Positions 1-8,479 of a stretch of 46,367 bases of DNA are shown piece after piece. The stretch comes from Clostridia bacterium (GTDB lineage: Bacteria > Bacillota > Clostridia > Christensenellales > Borkfalkiaceae). The translations under genes and the position numbers were made by a program. Every line of letters starts with the position of its first letter. Position 1 is the first letter of the stretch. Under the pieces are notes generated by a model. The model was given only the letters and a program-made list of their open reading frames with translations, made no database searches and was not told the DNA's origin. The stretch covers positions 1 through 46,367 of the forward strand of contig JAGHJD010000050.1 in NCBI GenBank assembly GCA_017886895.1, in the 5' to 3' direction.

Positions 1-2
1 AG

Positions 3-203
3 TGCAATGTCTCCGTTGCGACGACGGGGATCGCAGGGCCGTCTTCCGACGGTTCGCGCAAACCCGTCGGGTTGTGTTATATCGCAGTCGGTACGCCCGA
101 ATCGGTGTACGTATATAAATATCTGTTCGGCGGAGACAGGGAGGAGATCACCGAGCGTGCGATCAATCAAGCGCTCTTTCTCCTGTATAAAAATATTCGG
201 TAA
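3..203 (+). CDS. cinA: CinA-family protein, C-terminal end (partial)
   Basis: The reading frame is open from the window edge to a TAA at 201-203 and gives the last 66 residues of a CinA C-terminal domain. The hallmark ATTGIAGP followed by KPVGLCYIAVG is clearly visible. In the family this domain is a nicotinamide mononucleotide deamidase, and full-length CinA also has an N-terminal MoaB-like pyrophosphatase domain that would lie outside the window. cinA directly upstream of recA is a common Gram-positive order, which supports the call. The gap to recA is 51 bp and holds a GC-rich hairpin (216-231, GCCGCG/CGCGGC) with no T-run. The ORF-track entry at 7-213 is a wrong-frame shadow of this gene. 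Confidence 0.85.
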   Translation, partial: CNVSVATTGIAGPSSDGSRKPVGLCYIAVGTPESVYVYKYLFGGDREEITERAINQALFLLYKNIR

Positions 204-254
204 ACAACGTTAAGCGCCGCGCGGGCGCGGCAAAATAAACGGAAGGAGATTTGT

Positions 255-1274
255 ATGGATAACGAAAAGATGAAGGCGCTCGATCAGGTGCTTGCCCAGA
301 TCGAAAAACATTACGGAAAGGGCGCGATCATGAAACTCGGCGATGCCGCAGGGAATGTGGACATCGAAGTCATCCCCACGGGCTGCCTGTCGCTCGATCT
401 GGCGCTCGGGATCGGCGGGCTGCCGCGCGGCAGGATCGTGGAGATCTTCGGGCCCGAATCCTCGGGCAAGACGACGGTCGCGCTGCATGCGATCGCGCAG
501 ATCCAGAAGAACGGCGGGATCGCCGCCTTTGTGGACGCGGAGCACGCGCTGGACCCCGTCTATGCAAAAAAACTCGGCGTCGATCTTGACAATCTGTACG
601 TCTCCCAGCCCGATACGGGCGAGCAGGCGCTCGATATCGTGGATGCGCTCGTGCGCAGCGGCGCGGTCGACCTCATTGTCGTGGACTCCGTGGCGGCGCT
701 CACGCCCAAAGCGGAGATCGAGGGCGATATGGGCGAGGCGCACGTGGGGCTACAGGCGCGCCTGATGTCGCAGGCGCTGCGCAAACTGACGGGCATCATC
801 AACAAATCGCATGCCTGCGTCATCTTCATTAACCAGCTCCGCGAAAAGGTCGGCGTAATGTTCGGGAACCCCGAGACGACGCCGGGCGGCAAGGCGCTCA
901 AATTTTATGCCTCCGTCCGCATCGACGTGCGCAAAGCGGATGCCCTCAAGGACAGCGACGGAATCATGGGTAACAAGACACGCGCCAAGATCGTCAAGAA
1001 CAAGCTCGCGCCTCCGTTCAAGACGGCGGAGTTCGATATCCTGTACGGCGAGGGGATCTCGCAGGAGGGCTGTCTCATCGACCTTGGCTGCAACTATGAC
1101 GTCATCGAGAAGAGCGGCTCGTGGTTCTCCTATAACGGAGAAAAGGTCGCGCAGGGCAGAGAACGCATGCGCGACTGGCTCAAACGCAACCCCGAACAGG
1201 AGCAGGAGATCGAGGAGAAGATACGCGCCGCCTATAAGAGCGCGAAGGAAGAGAAGTCCGACGCGAATGACTGA
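255..1274 (+). CDS. recA: Recombinase RecA
   Basis: RecA polymerises on single-stranded DNA, catalyses strand exchange, and stimulates LexA self-cleavage in the SOS response. The product is 339 residues, normal for the family. Walker A GPESSGKT lies at about 66-73, Walker B LIVVDS near 140, and the L2 DNA-binding loop region [20 protein letters not shown] near 193-212. The C-terminus is charged and acidic, as usual. The ATG at 255 is preceded by GGAAGGAG at ideal spacing. No promoter or convincing LexA box is seen in the 51 bp after cinA, so co-transcription with cinA is likely. nadE follows after 17 bp, suggesting one transcript. A cognate lexA lies near 25 kb. Confidence 0.98.
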   Translation: MDNEKMKALDQVLAQIEKHYGKGAIMKLGDAAGNVDIEVIPTGCLSLDLALGIGGLPRGRIVEIFGPESSGKTTVALHAIAQIQKNGGIAAFVDAEHALDPVYAKKLGVDLDNLYVSQPDTGEQALDIVDALVRSGAVDLIVVDSVAALTPKAEIEGDMGEAHVGLQARLMSQALRKLTGIINKSHACVIFINQLREKVGVMFGNPETTPGGKALKFYASVRIDVRKADALKDSDGIMGNKTRAKIVKNKLAPPFKTAEFDILYGEGISQEGCLIDLGCNYDVIEKSGSWFSYNGEKVAQGRERMRDWLKRNPEQEQEIEEKIRAAYKSAKEEKSDAND

Positions 1275-1291
1275 TCGGGCGGGATAAGGGA

Positions 1292-3202
1292 ATGAAATAC
1301 GGTTTTGTGAAAGTCGCCGCCGCCACGCCGAAGATCCGCGTGGCGGACGTGCGTTACAACACGGAGGCGATCGTCCGCATGATCGGGCAGGCGAAGGAGG
1401 CGGGCGCGGAGCTGCTCGTCTTTCCGGAACTGTGCGTCTGCGGCTACACCTGCGGCGATCTGTTCGGGCAGGACGTTCTGCTCGGCGGCGCGCTCGAAGG
1501 GCTGAAGCGGATCGCGCAGGCAACGGAAGGGGTAGGGATGCTCGTCTTTGTCGGCGTGCCGCTGCGGTTCGGCGGTGTGCTGTACAACTGCGCCGCTGCC
1601 CTGTGCGGCGGGGAAGTGCTCGGCTTTGTCCCGAAACGGCACTTGCCCAACTATGCGGAATTCTACGAAAAGCGCAACTTCCAGCCCTATTGCGGCGAAA
1701 ACGCGCGCGTGGACTTTTTCGGCAGGAGTGTGCCCTTCGGCAGAAAACTCGTGTTCCGTTCGGAGAGTATGACGGATTTTACGGTCGCGGCAGAGTTGTG
1801 CGAAGATCTGTGGGTGCCCGCGCCGCCGTCGGTTTCGCATGCGCTTGCGGGTGCGAATATCATCGTAAATCTCTCCGCGAGCGACGAGGCAGCGGGCAAG
1901 GCGGAGTACAGAGAGCTGCTTGTCCGCGCACAGTCCGCAAAGACCGTTTCTGGCTATGTGTACGCCGACGCGGGCGACGGCGAGTCGACGACGGATATGG
2001 TCTTCGCGGGGCACAACATCGTCTGCGAAAACGGCGTCGTGCTCGCGGAGAGCGAACTGTTTGCGAACGGGCTGACTGTGACCGAGATCGACGTGCAGCG
2101 GCTCGCCTTCGAGCGGCGCAGGATCAACACATTCTATGACTCCTCGGACGCTGCGGGGTACGAGTACGTTCCGTTCCGCGCGGGCGGAGAGGGAGAGACG
2201 CTCACGCGTACTGTCGAAAGGCATCCCTTCGTCCCTGCGGACGGCGGCGAGCTGGACCGCCGTGCGGAGCGCATCCTCACGATGCAGGCGGCAGGTCTGA
2301 AAAAGCGAATCGAACACACGAACGCTGCGTGCGCCGTCATCGGCGTTTCGGGCGGGCTGGACAGCGCACTCGCTCTGCTTGTTGCCGTCCGCGCGTTCAA
2401 AGCGCTGGGGCGCAGTCCGAAGGACGTTATAGCCGTCACGATGCCCTGTTTCGGGACGACGGACAAGACGCGCGAAAATTCGCTGCGGCTGATGAAAGAG
2501 CTGGGGGTCACTTCCCGCACCGTCGATATTTCTGCGTCCGTGCGCGCGCATTTTGCGGACATCGGGCACGACGAGTCGGTACACAACGCCGCATACGAAA
2601 ACGCGCAGGCGCGCATGCGCACGCTCGTGCTCATGGACATCGCCAACGACAACGGCGGGTTCGTCGTGGGGACGGGTGACCTCTCCGAACTTGCGCTCGG
2701 TTGGGCGACATACAACGGCGACCACATGTCCATGTACGGCGTGAATGCCTCCGTTCCTAAGACGCTCGTGAAATATCTCATCCGTTTTGAGGCGGGCAGA
2801 TTGGGCGGCGATGCGGAAAAGACGCTCTGTGACATTCTCGATACGGAGATCAGTCCCGAGCTCCTGCCGCCCGAAGAGGGGAAGATAGCGCAGAAGACGG
2901 AGGAGCTTGTCGGACCCTATGAACTGCATGATTTCTATCTGTATCATGCGGTCCGCTGGGGCGAAGAGCCTGAGAAGGTATTTTATCTGGCAAAGCGGGC
3001 GTTCGGCGGGCAGTACTCCGAAGAGACGCTCAAAAAGTGGCTGAAAAACTTCTATTCCAGGTTTTTCTCGCAGCAATTCAAGCGCTCATGCCTGCCCGAC
3101 GGCGTAAAGGTCGGTTCGGTGACGCTTTCGCCGCGCGGAGACTGGAGAATGCCGTCGGATGCGTCGCTTGCGCTCTGGGCAGAGCAGCTTGAAAAAATGT
3201 AA
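1292..3202 (+). CDS. nadE: Glutamine-dependent NAD+ synthetase
   Basis: Two-domain NAD+ synthetase of 636 residues, the usual length of the long glutamine-using form. The N-terminal nitrilase-like glutaminase domain carries the expected Glu-Lys-Cys triad: FPEL (E46), K115 before LPNY, and AELCEDLW (C170). The C-terminal synthetase domain has the PP-loop SGGLDS at about 353-358 and a GTGDLSELALGW segment. It converts deamido-NAD+ to NAD+ with ATP, using ammonia channelled from glutamine. The ATG at 1292 follows a GGGATAAGGGA stretch and lies 17 bp after recA. A rho-independent terminator closes the unit. It is unlikely to be anything else. Confidence 0.96.
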   Translation: MKYGFVKVAAATPKIRVADVRYNTEAIVRMIGQAKEAGAELLVFPELCVCGYTCGDLFGQDVLLGGALEGLKRIAQATEGVGMLVFVGVPLRFGGVLYNCAAALCGGEVLGFVPKRHLPNYAEFYEKRNFQPYCGENARVDFFGRSVPFGRKLVFRSESMTDFTVAAELCEDLWVPAPPSVSHALAGANIIVNLSASDEAAGKAEYRELLVRAQSAKTVSGYVYADAGDGESTTDMVFAGHNIVCENGVVLAESELFANGLTVTEIDVQRLAFERRRINTFYDSSDAAGYEYVPFRAGGEGETLTRTVERHPFVPADGGELDRRAERILTMQAAGLKKRIEHTNAACAVIGVSGGLDSALALLVAVRAFKALGRSPKDVIAVTMPCFGTTDKTRENSLRLMKELGVTSRTVDISASVRAHFADIGHDESVHNAAYENAQARMRTLVLMDIANDNGGFVVGTGDLSELALGWATYNGDHMSMYGVNASVPKTLVKYLIRFEAGRLGGDAEKTLCDILDTEISPELLPPEEGKIAQKTEELVGPYELHDFYLYHAVRWGEEPEKVFYLAKRAFGGQYSEETLKKWLKNFYSRFFSQQFKRSCLPDGVKVGSVTLSPRGDWRMPSDASLALWAEQLEKM

Positions 3203-3212
3203 CAGAACTTTT

Positions 3213-3253
3213 AAACTGCGGGCAGGCGATTTGTTCCACGCCCGCAGTTTTTT
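3213..3253 (+). terminator. Rho-independent terminator after nadE
   Basis: Inverted repeat AAACTGCGGGC / GCCCGCAGTTT with a 16-nt loop, followed directly by a run of T. It ends the cinA-recA-nadE direction of transcription. Confidence 0.9.
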
Positions 3254-3285
3254 GTCTGCCGTTCACTTTATTTTTATGGATAACG

Positions 3286-3314
3286 TTGACTTTTGTGTGT
3301 GAATCGTGTATAAT
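3286..3314 (+). promoter_or_regulatory. Sigma-A type promoter for rny
   Basis: TTGACT, a 17-bp spacer, then TATAAT, about 92 bp upstream of the rny start codon. The predicted start of transcription is near 3321, leaving a leader of about 85 nt. Confidence 0.8.
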
Positions 3315-3330
3315 TAAAAAAGGTATGCGT

Positions 3331-3368
3331 ATATGATTTTGCACACGGAAGGAAGTGCGCGGTCATAT
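3331..3368 (+). other. Leader hairpin of the rny mRNA
   Basis: Nested arms ATATGA/TCATAT and GCAC/GTGC enclose a purine-rich loop containing GGAAGGAA. It sits in the untranslated leader between the promoter and the true ribosome binding site. Its function is unknown. Confidence 0.45.
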
Positions 3369-3406
3369 CGCAGCCGAAGTATTCAATTTCATTGGGGAGG
3401 CTTTCT

Positions 3407-5011
3407 ATGAACGGAAACATTGGCTCCCTGTTTCTTGTAAGTACGCCCGTATTTATCGGTGTGCTTATCGGCGCTATTGTAGTTGTTGGCGTTGCGGCGT
3501 TTTTTGTCGGGTATCTCTTGTATAAGAAGAGGACGGAGAAGAAAGTCGGCGAAGTCAATCAAAGAATTCAGATAATGCTTGACGAAGCGGAAAACGAGTG
3601 TAAAGCATTAAAAAAGGAAGCTATATTAGAGGCAAAGGAACAGGATCTGAAACTCAGGAACGAATTTGAGCGCGAATCGCGCGAAAAGAAGGCGGAACTT
3701 GCACGCAGCGAGCAGCGCATCTTGCAGCGCGAGGACAATCTCGACAAGAAGGAAGATTCGCTTCAGAAGCGTTCCGATCAGCTTGAACAGCAGCAGAAGA
3801 ATCTTGCCCGCAGAGAAGGCGAGATCCAGAAGATGCAGGAAAAGGTCAACCATCAGCACGACCTGATGGTGCAGGAGCTTGAAAAAGTCGCGCAGCTCAC
3901 CAAGGAAGAGGCTAAGAAGATCCTCGTCGAAAATATCCTTGAAGACGCGCGCCATGACGCCGCCGTGCAGGTGCGCAGCATTGAGCAGACGGCGAAAGAA
4001 GAGGCGGACACCGAGGCGAAAAAGATCATCAGCCTCGCTATCCAGCGCTGCGCGGGCGATCAGGCATCCGAGCTCACCGTCTCCGTCGTGCCGCTGCCAA
4101 ACGACGACATGAAGGCACGCATCATCGGGCGCGAGGGCAGGAACATCCGCGCTCTCGAGAACGCAACGGGTGTGGAACTCATCATCGACGATACGCCCGA
4201 GGTCGTCATCGTTTCGGGGTTCGACCCCGTGCGCAGGGAGATTGCACGCATTTCGCTGGAAAAGCTCATCGGAGACGGGCGCATCCATCCCGCGCGCATC
4301 GAAGAGACGGTCGAAAAGGTCCGCAAAGAGCTGGACATTCAGATAAAGGAAAACGGCGAGGCAGCCGCGTTCGAGGTCGGCGTGTTCGGGCTGCATCCCG
4401 AGATCGTCAAGTTGATCGGGCGTCTCCGCTACAGGACGAGCTACGGGCAGAACGTCTATAAGCACTCCATCGAAGTCGCGCAGCTTGCGGGGCTGATGGC
4501 GTCCGAACTCGGCTTGGATGTGAACCTTGCCAAGCGTGCGGGGCTTCTGCATGATATAGGCAAAGCGGTCGACCACGAGCAGGAGGGGACGCACATCCAG
4601 ATCGGTGCGGATATCGCCAAGAAGTACAAGGAGAGCGCGAACGTCATCAACGCCATTGCGGCGCACCACGGCGATATAGAGCCGAAGACGGTCGAGGCAG
4701 TGCTTGTACAGGCGGCAGACGCCATTTCCGGCGCACGTCCCGGCGCGCGCAGAGAGACGAGCACCAACTACGTCAAGCGCCTCGAACAGCTCGAAGGGAT
4801 CGCCTCCTCTTTCAAGGGCGTCGATAAGAGCTATGCCATTCAGGCGGGCAGGGAGGTGCGCGTCATCGTCAAACCCGAACAGATCGACGATTCCCAAGCT
4901 ATGTTCCTTGCCAAGGATATTGCAAAGAAGATCGAGCAGGAGCTCGAATATCCCGGGCAGATCAAAGTCAATGTGATCCGCGAATTCCGCAGCGTGGAAT
5001 ACGCGAAATAA
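3407..5011 (+). CDS. rny: Ribonuclease Y
   Basis: Membrane-anchored endoribonuclease that starts mRNA turnover in Firmicutes. From this start the product is 534 residues. It has one N-terminal transmembrane helix (about 10-35), a long charged coiled coil, a KH domain with [10 protein letters not shown], and an HD domain with [10 protein letters not shown]. These occur in the standard RNase Y order. The ORF track begins at a TTG at 3392, but the ATG at 3407 is preferred because GGGGAGG sits six bases upstream. The gene has its own promoter and is flanked by hairpins on both sides, so it is probably monocistronic. Confidence 0.96.
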   Translation: MNGNIGSLFLVSTPVFIGVLIGAIVVVGVAAFFVGYLLYKKRTEKKVGEVNQRIQIMLDEAENECKALKKEAILEAKEQDLKLRNEFERESREKKAELARSEQRILQREDNLDKKEDSLQKRSDQLEQQQKNLARREGEIQKMQEKVNHQHDLMVQELEKVAQLTKEEAKKILVENILEDARHDAAVQVRSIEQTAKEEADTEAKKIISLAIQRCAGDQASELTVSVVPLPNDDMKARIIGREGRNIRALENATGVELIIDDTPEVVIVSGFDPVRREIARISLEKLIGDGRIHPARIEETVEKVRKELDIQIKENGEAAAFEVGVFGLHPEIVKLIGRLRYRTSYGQNVYKHSIEVAQLAGLMASELGLDVNLAKRAGLLHDIGKAVDHEQEGTHIQIGADIAKKYKESANVINAIAAHHGDIEPKTVEAVLVQAADAISGARPGARRETSTNYVKRLEQLEGIASSFKGVDKSYAIQAGREVRVIVKPEQIDDSQAMFLAKDIAKKIEQELEYPGQIKVNVIREFRSVEYAK

Positions 5012-5023
5012 GTTAACAAAAAA

Positions 5024-5056
5024 GCGCGGGCGTCTGCAAACAGCAGACGCCCGCGC
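5024..5056 (-). terminator. Strong hairpin terminator, T-run on the minus strand
   Basis: A perfect 14-bp stem GCGCGGGCGTCTGC / GCAGACGCCCGCGC. Read on the minus strand it is followed by TTTTTT, so it fits the end of the small minus-strand gene at 5107-5277. It may also stop rny transcripts coming the other way. Confidence 0.8.
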
Positions 5057-5106
5057 CGTTCTGTTCAGCCGTGAACTTTCAATGTATCGGGTTCGGCGTT
5101 GCGGGT

Positions 5107-5277
5107 TCAATTGTTGTTACAGCAATTCCCGCATTGCGTATTGCAGCATCCGTCGGTGAGGGAGAGATTTCTGCTGAAGATCATCCCGAAGAAACAGAGC
5201 AGTTCCGCGGTCGAAAAGCAGCCCGAGCGTTTCAGCAGATACAGCAGCGCCAGCCAGAGGATGAGATCGCTTTGCAA
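5107..5277 (-). CDS. Small membrane peptide with Cys-rich tail
   Basis: A 56-residue ORF that I do not recognise. It starts at a TTG (5277) with a perfect AGGAGG seven bases upstream, a much better start than the track's ATG at 5310, which lies upstream of that ribosome binding site. A short hydrophobic stretch (LILWLALLYLL) and a second one (LLCFFGMIF) suggest one or two membrane segments. The tail CCNTQCGNCC holds five Cys in ten residues, a plausible metal- or thiol-binding motif. It is divergent from an ArsR-family regulator with a palindrome between them, and a minus-strand terminator follows its stop. A metal-linked role is inferred only from the Cys tail and that neighbour. Confidence 0.6.
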   Translation of the reverse strand: MQSDLILWLALLYLLKRSGCFSTAELLCFFGMIFSRNLSLTDGCCNTQCGNCCNNN

Positions 5278-5322
5278 AGATGGTACCTCCTGTTCGATAA
5301 ATTTCGGCAAAACAACAGCGCA

Positions 5323-5338
5323 TGCGGCAAACGCCGCA
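5323..5338. promoter_or_regulatory. Palindrome in the divergent intergenic region
   Basis: TGCGGC-AAAC-GCCGCA is a perfect 6-bp dyad between the small membrane gene and the arsR promoter. It has no T-run, so an operator is more likely than a terminator. It could serve the ArsR-family protein encoded next to it. Confidence 0.45.
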
Positions 5339-5349
5339 ATATGCGCAGA

Positions 5350-5378
5350 TTGACATATCAGCGTATGCGCGTTACAAT
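5350..5378 (+). promoter_or_regulatory. Consensus promoter for the arsR-like gene
   Basis: TTGACA, exactly 17 bp, then TACAAT, placed 34 bp before the ATG. This is one of the best promoters in the window. Confidence 0.85.
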
Positions 5379-5412
5379 GAAAGCAGGAATTTTTTCATCG
5401 GAGGGAACAGAA

Positions 5413-5754
5413 ATGAGCGCCGAAACGCTGCTTTTGGATAAGAGGACGCAGTCCCTTGTTGAAAATTATGTACCTGACGGAGAAGTCCTCGACGGGCTGG
5501 TCTGCTTTTTTTCGGTATTCGCGGACAGCACGCGCGTGCGCATCCTCTCCGCTCTTGCGATCTCCGAGCTCTGCGTGACAGATATTTCGCGGGTGCTCGA
5601 CATCAATCAGACGACCGTTTCGCACCAATTGCGCTACCTGAAAAATCTCGGGATCGTGACCTGCAGCAGGCTGGGAAAAGTGATCTTTTACAGCCTGAAA
5701 AATGAGATCGTGAACGACGTGCTTTTGAAAGGAGTTGAGTTTCTCGGATATTGA
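5413..5754 (+). CDS. ArsR/SmtB-family transcriptional regulator
   Basis: A 113-residue winged-helix repressor. The core FADSTRVRILSAL, then LCVTDISRVLDINQTTVSHQLRYLKNLGIV and a beta wing ending in VIFYSLKN, is the typical ArsR fold. The classical CxC metal motif is only partly suggested by ELCVTD, with a single Cys, so the ligand cannot be predicted. The track's long ORF from 5071 is rejected because a clear promoter and a GGAGGG ribosome binding site precede the ATG at 5413. A terminator follows. It is divergent from the Cys-tailed membrane peptide and probably regulates itself and that gene. Confidence 0.88.
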   Translation: MSAETLLLDKRTQSLVENYVPDGEVLDGLVCFFSVFADSTRVRILSALAISELCVTDISRVLDINQTTVSHQLRYLKNLGIVTCSRLGKVIFYSLKNEIVNDVLLKGVEFLGY

Positions 5755-5762
5755 AGGAGAAG

Positions 5763-5790
5763 GGGCAGCCGAAAGAAGTTGCTCTTTTTT
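5763..5790 (+). terminator. Terminator after the arsR-like gene
   Basis: GGGCAGC pairs with GTTGCTC (two G-U pairs) around an 8-nt loop, followed by six T. It sits directly before the uvrC promoter. Confidence 0.7.
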
Positions 5791-5791
5791 A

Positions 5792-5820
5792 TTGCAAATT
5801 CGGCCGCCGTATTGTATAAT
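5792..5820 (+). promoter_or_regulatory. Promoter for uvrC
   Basis: TTGCAA, a 17-bp spacer, then TATAAT. Transcription should begin near 5827, leaving a leader of about 26 nt. Confidence 0.82.
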
Positions 5821-5852
5821 AGGAACATACGGATTCGGTTACGATACAGTAT

Positions 5853-7658
5853 ATGAACGAGATCAGGGAAAAGTTAAAACTTCTGCCGGATGCGCCCGGC
5901 GTATATGTCATGCTGGATAAGGACGGCAACGTCATCTACGTCGGCAAGGCGCGCATCCTCAAAAACCGCGTGCGGCAGTACTTTCATTCCTCCGTCAAGA
6001 CGGAGAAAGTCGCCGCCATGGTCTCGTGCATTGCAGATTTTTATTATATCATCACCAAATCTGAGATCGACGCGCTCGCGCTCGAAAACAACCTCATCAA
6101 AAAATACAAGCCGAAATACAATATCCTGCTTAAAGACGACAAGACGTACCCGTATGTCCGCGTGACCGTCTCAGAGCGCTACCCCGCGTTTTCCATTGCA
6201 AGGAAATTGCAGAAGGGCAGTAAATATTTCGGTCCGTATATGGGCGGCGTCCGCGTCAAGGACGTTCTGGAGCTCGTCAACATGGCGTTCGGCGTGCGCA
6301 TCTGCGGAACGGCGATCGGAGACAAGCCGAAAAAGCCCTGCCTCAATTACCACATTCACCGCTGTGCCGCGCCCTGCGCGCACCTCATAACCGAAGAGGA
6401 GTACGGCAGGCGCGTACAGGCGGCAATGCGCTTTCTGAGCGGTGAGGAAGGGGACGTCGAAGAGCGTCTGCGCGAAAAGATGAACAAATATGCGGAGAGC
6501 GAGGAGTTTGAGCTGGCGCTCGACTGCCGCAACAAGCTGGAGATGCTCTCCAAGATCGCGCTCCGCAGGATCACGGCGCTCAAGCGCGACCTCGATACGG
6601 ACGTCGTGGCGTACACGAGCAACAAGCTCTATGCCGCCGTGGGCATTCTCATCATCCGCGGGGGGATCATGCAGGGGGCGCGCACCTATGCGGTGGAGAA
6701 TGCCTCTGACGACGGCGAGGCGGTCGCCTCTTTTTTAGCGCAGTATTATGCGAAGCAGCAGATCCCCGATGAGGTCGTCGTGCAGGAGTTCTGCGAGACG
6801 GAACTCATCGAAGGGTTTTTCCGAAAACAGTACGGCAGGGCGGTCTCCGTGCTTGCGCCCAAACAGGGCGTGCGCAGACAGCTCTTGGAGATGGCAGAGA
6901 AGAACGCTGCCGAATATCTCGATAAGGTCATCGACAAGATCCGCCACCGCGAGGATATGACCGTCAATGCCTGCAAACGCCTGCAGGAGGTCTTGGGGCT
7001 GGCGCGCTATCCGCGCCGCATGGAGTGTTACGACATTTCCAACATCAGCGGCGTGGATAAGGTCGGTTCGATGGTCGTCTTTATCGACGGCGAACCCGAC
7101 CGCAGCAGCTACCGCCGTTTCCGCATCCGTACGGTGGAGGGCGCGGACGATTTTGCGAGCTTGCAGGAAGTGCTCGCGCGCAGGCTGGCAAAACTCGGCA
7201 CAGAGGAAGAGGAGCGCTTTGCAAAACCCGATCTTGTCGTGATCGACGGCGGCAAGGGGCAGCTCTCTGCGGTGAAAGAGGTCTTTCAGGGGGCGGGGGT
7301 CTCGGATATCGAACTCATTTCGCTTGCCAAGCGGGAGGAGGAGATCTTCACGCTGCACGCAAAAGAGAGCGTGCGTTTGGATAAACGCGATTACTGCCTG
7401 CGCATGCTGCAGCGCTTGCGTGACGAGGCGCACCGCTTTGCGATCACCTATTTCCGCAACATCCACAGCAAACGCACGCTGACCTCCGTCCTGACGGAGA
7501 TCCCCGGCGTGGGCAAGATCAAGCGCAAGGCGCTTTTGGAGCGGTTCGGCACGATCGACAGGCTGATGCGTGCGGAAAAGAGCGAGATCGCCGCCGTGAA
7601 CGGGATCGGCGAAAATCTTGCAGAAGTGATCAAAAAATATTTTGAGGATGAACTTTGA
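5853..7658 (+). CDS. uvrC: Excinuclease ABC subunit C
   Basis: Nuclease subunit of nucleotide excision repair that makes both incisions around a lesion held by UvrB. The product is 601 residues, normal for the family. The GIY-YIG nuclease lies at the N-terminus (GVYVMLDKDGNVIYVGKA). A UVR/UvrB-binding motif lies near residue 200. The RNase H-like UvrC domain contains ECYDISNISG and VIDGGKGQL, and a helix-hairpin-helix pair ends the protein (IPGVGKIKRKALLERFG, VNGIGENLAEVI). No clear Shine-Dalgarno is seen before the ATG. It heads an operon with the HAD phosphatase and hprK, whose starts overlap the preceding stops. Confidence 0.97.
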   Translation: MNEIREKLKLLPDAPGVYVMLDKDGNVIYVGKARILKNRVRQYFHSSVKTEKVAAMVSCIADFYYIITKSEIDALALENNLIKKYKPKYNILLKDDKTYPYVRVTVSERYPAFSIARKLQKGSKYFGPYMGGVRVKDVLELVNMAFGVRICGTAIGDKPKKPCLNYHIHRCAAPCAHLITEEEYGRRVQAAMRFLSGEEGDVEERLREKMNKYAESEEFELALDCRNKLEMLSKIALRRITALKRDLDTDVVAYTSNKLYAAVGILIIRGGIMQGARTYAVENASDDGEAVASFLAQYYAKQQIPDEVVVQEFCETELIEGFFRKQYGRAVSVLAPKQGVRRQLLEMAEKNAAEYLDKVIDKIRHREDMTVNACKRLQEVLGLARYPRRMECYDISNISGVDKVGSMVVFIDGEPDRSSYRRFRIRTVEGADDFASLQEVLARRLAKLGTEEEERFAKPDLVVIDGGKGQLSAVKEVFQGAGVSDIELISLAKREEEIFTLHAKESVRLDKRDYCLRMLQRLRDEAHRFAITYFRNIHSKRTLTSVLTEIPGVGKIKRKALLERFGTIDRLMRAEKSEIAAVNGIGENLAEVIKKYFEDEL

Positions 7659-8479
7659 TGCTGCGCTATAAACTTATAGCATCCGATTTTGACGGAACAT
7701 TGCGCCGTTCGGACGGCACCGTCTCGGAGGAGACGAAGCGGGTTGTCAACGAATTTATTTCACGCGGCGGCATATTTGCCATCTGCACGGGGCGCATGAC
7801 GCTGTCCATTCTGCCGCATGCGCGCGCACTCGGGCTGAAGGGACTGCTTGTTGCCTACCAAGGTGGCGTCATCCGCGATATAGAGAGCGGGGCGTTTTTG
7901 CGCGATCTGCGTATCCCGAACGCGGATGCGGTCATGCTCTGCGAATTTTTGGAAAAAGACGGCTATCACGTTCACGCTTACGACGGGGACAGGTTTTTTG
8001 TCAATGCGGACGACGGATTCCGCTCTATGTATGAACAGATCTGCCGCGTGCACGGTATCCTTACGCCGCAGAACATTTCGGAAACGGTGAAACGGGAAGG
8101 GTTCGGCGCAAACAAGATCGTCGTGATGTGCGAGCCGTCAAAGCACGACGGTTTGCTTTCCCGCTGTCTTGCGGCGTTCGGGGACCGTTTTTACATTACG
8201 TCCAGCATGGACCAGATGGTCGAGATCGCCCCGAAGGGGGCGGACAAAGGCGGCGCCTTGGAATTTCTTGCACGGCATTATACTGTTCCTGTTGCGGAGA
8301 CGATCGGTGTCGGCGATAATTTCAACGATCTGCCGCTCATTCAAAGGGCGGGGCTTGGCGTTGCGATCGGGAACGCCGTAGAAGAACTGAAAGCAGCCGC
8401 GGGATTTACGACGAAGAGCTGCGATGAGGACGGCGTTGCGTACGTCATCCGTAAATTTGCATTGGGGGAAGAGGAATGA
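7658..8479 (+). CDS. Cof-type HAD-superfamily phosphatase
   Basis: A 273-residue cytoplasmic HAD hydrolase of the Cof/YbjI subfamily, which removes phosphate from small phosphorylated metabolites. Motif I is DFDGTLRRSDG near the N-terminus, motif II is the threonine region ICTGR, and the C-terminal motif GVGDNFNDLPLI binds Mg2+. The Cof-type cap lies between them. The ATG at 7658 overlaps the uvrC stop (TGATG) and is preferred over the TTG at 7655. The reading frame ends overlapping the hprK start by four bases, so the three genes are translationally coupled. The natural substrate cannot be read from the sequence. Confidence 0.9.
   Translation: MLRYKLIASDFDGTLRRSDGTVSEETKRVVNEFISRGGIFAICTGRMTLSILPHARALGLKGLLVAYQGGVIRDIESGAFLRDLRIPNADAVMLCEFLEKDGYHVHAYDGDRFFVNADDGFRSMYEQICRVHGILTPQNISETVKREGFGANKIVVMCEPSKHDGLLSRCLAAFGDRFYITSSMDQMVEIAPKGADKGGALEFLARHYTVPVAETIGVGDNFNDLPLIQRAGLGVAIGNAVEELKAAAGFTTKSCDEDGVAYVIRKFALGEEE

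Noticed and set aside
201-254. LexA box in front of recA
   Set aside because: TAAACAACGTTAAG looks partly symmetric but the spacing does not fit CGAAC-N4-GTTCG or the lexA dyad.
1232-3076. 614-aa minus-strand ORF opposite nadE
   Set aside because: Shadow of a strong plus-strand gene; composition is Arg/His/Asp-rich without recognisable motifs and no ribosome binding site was noticed.
5071-5412. N-terminal extension of the ArsR-family ORF
   Set aside because: A consensus promoter at 5350-5378 and a ribosome binding site before 5413 show that the extension is untranslated and overlaps the minus-strand peptide gene.
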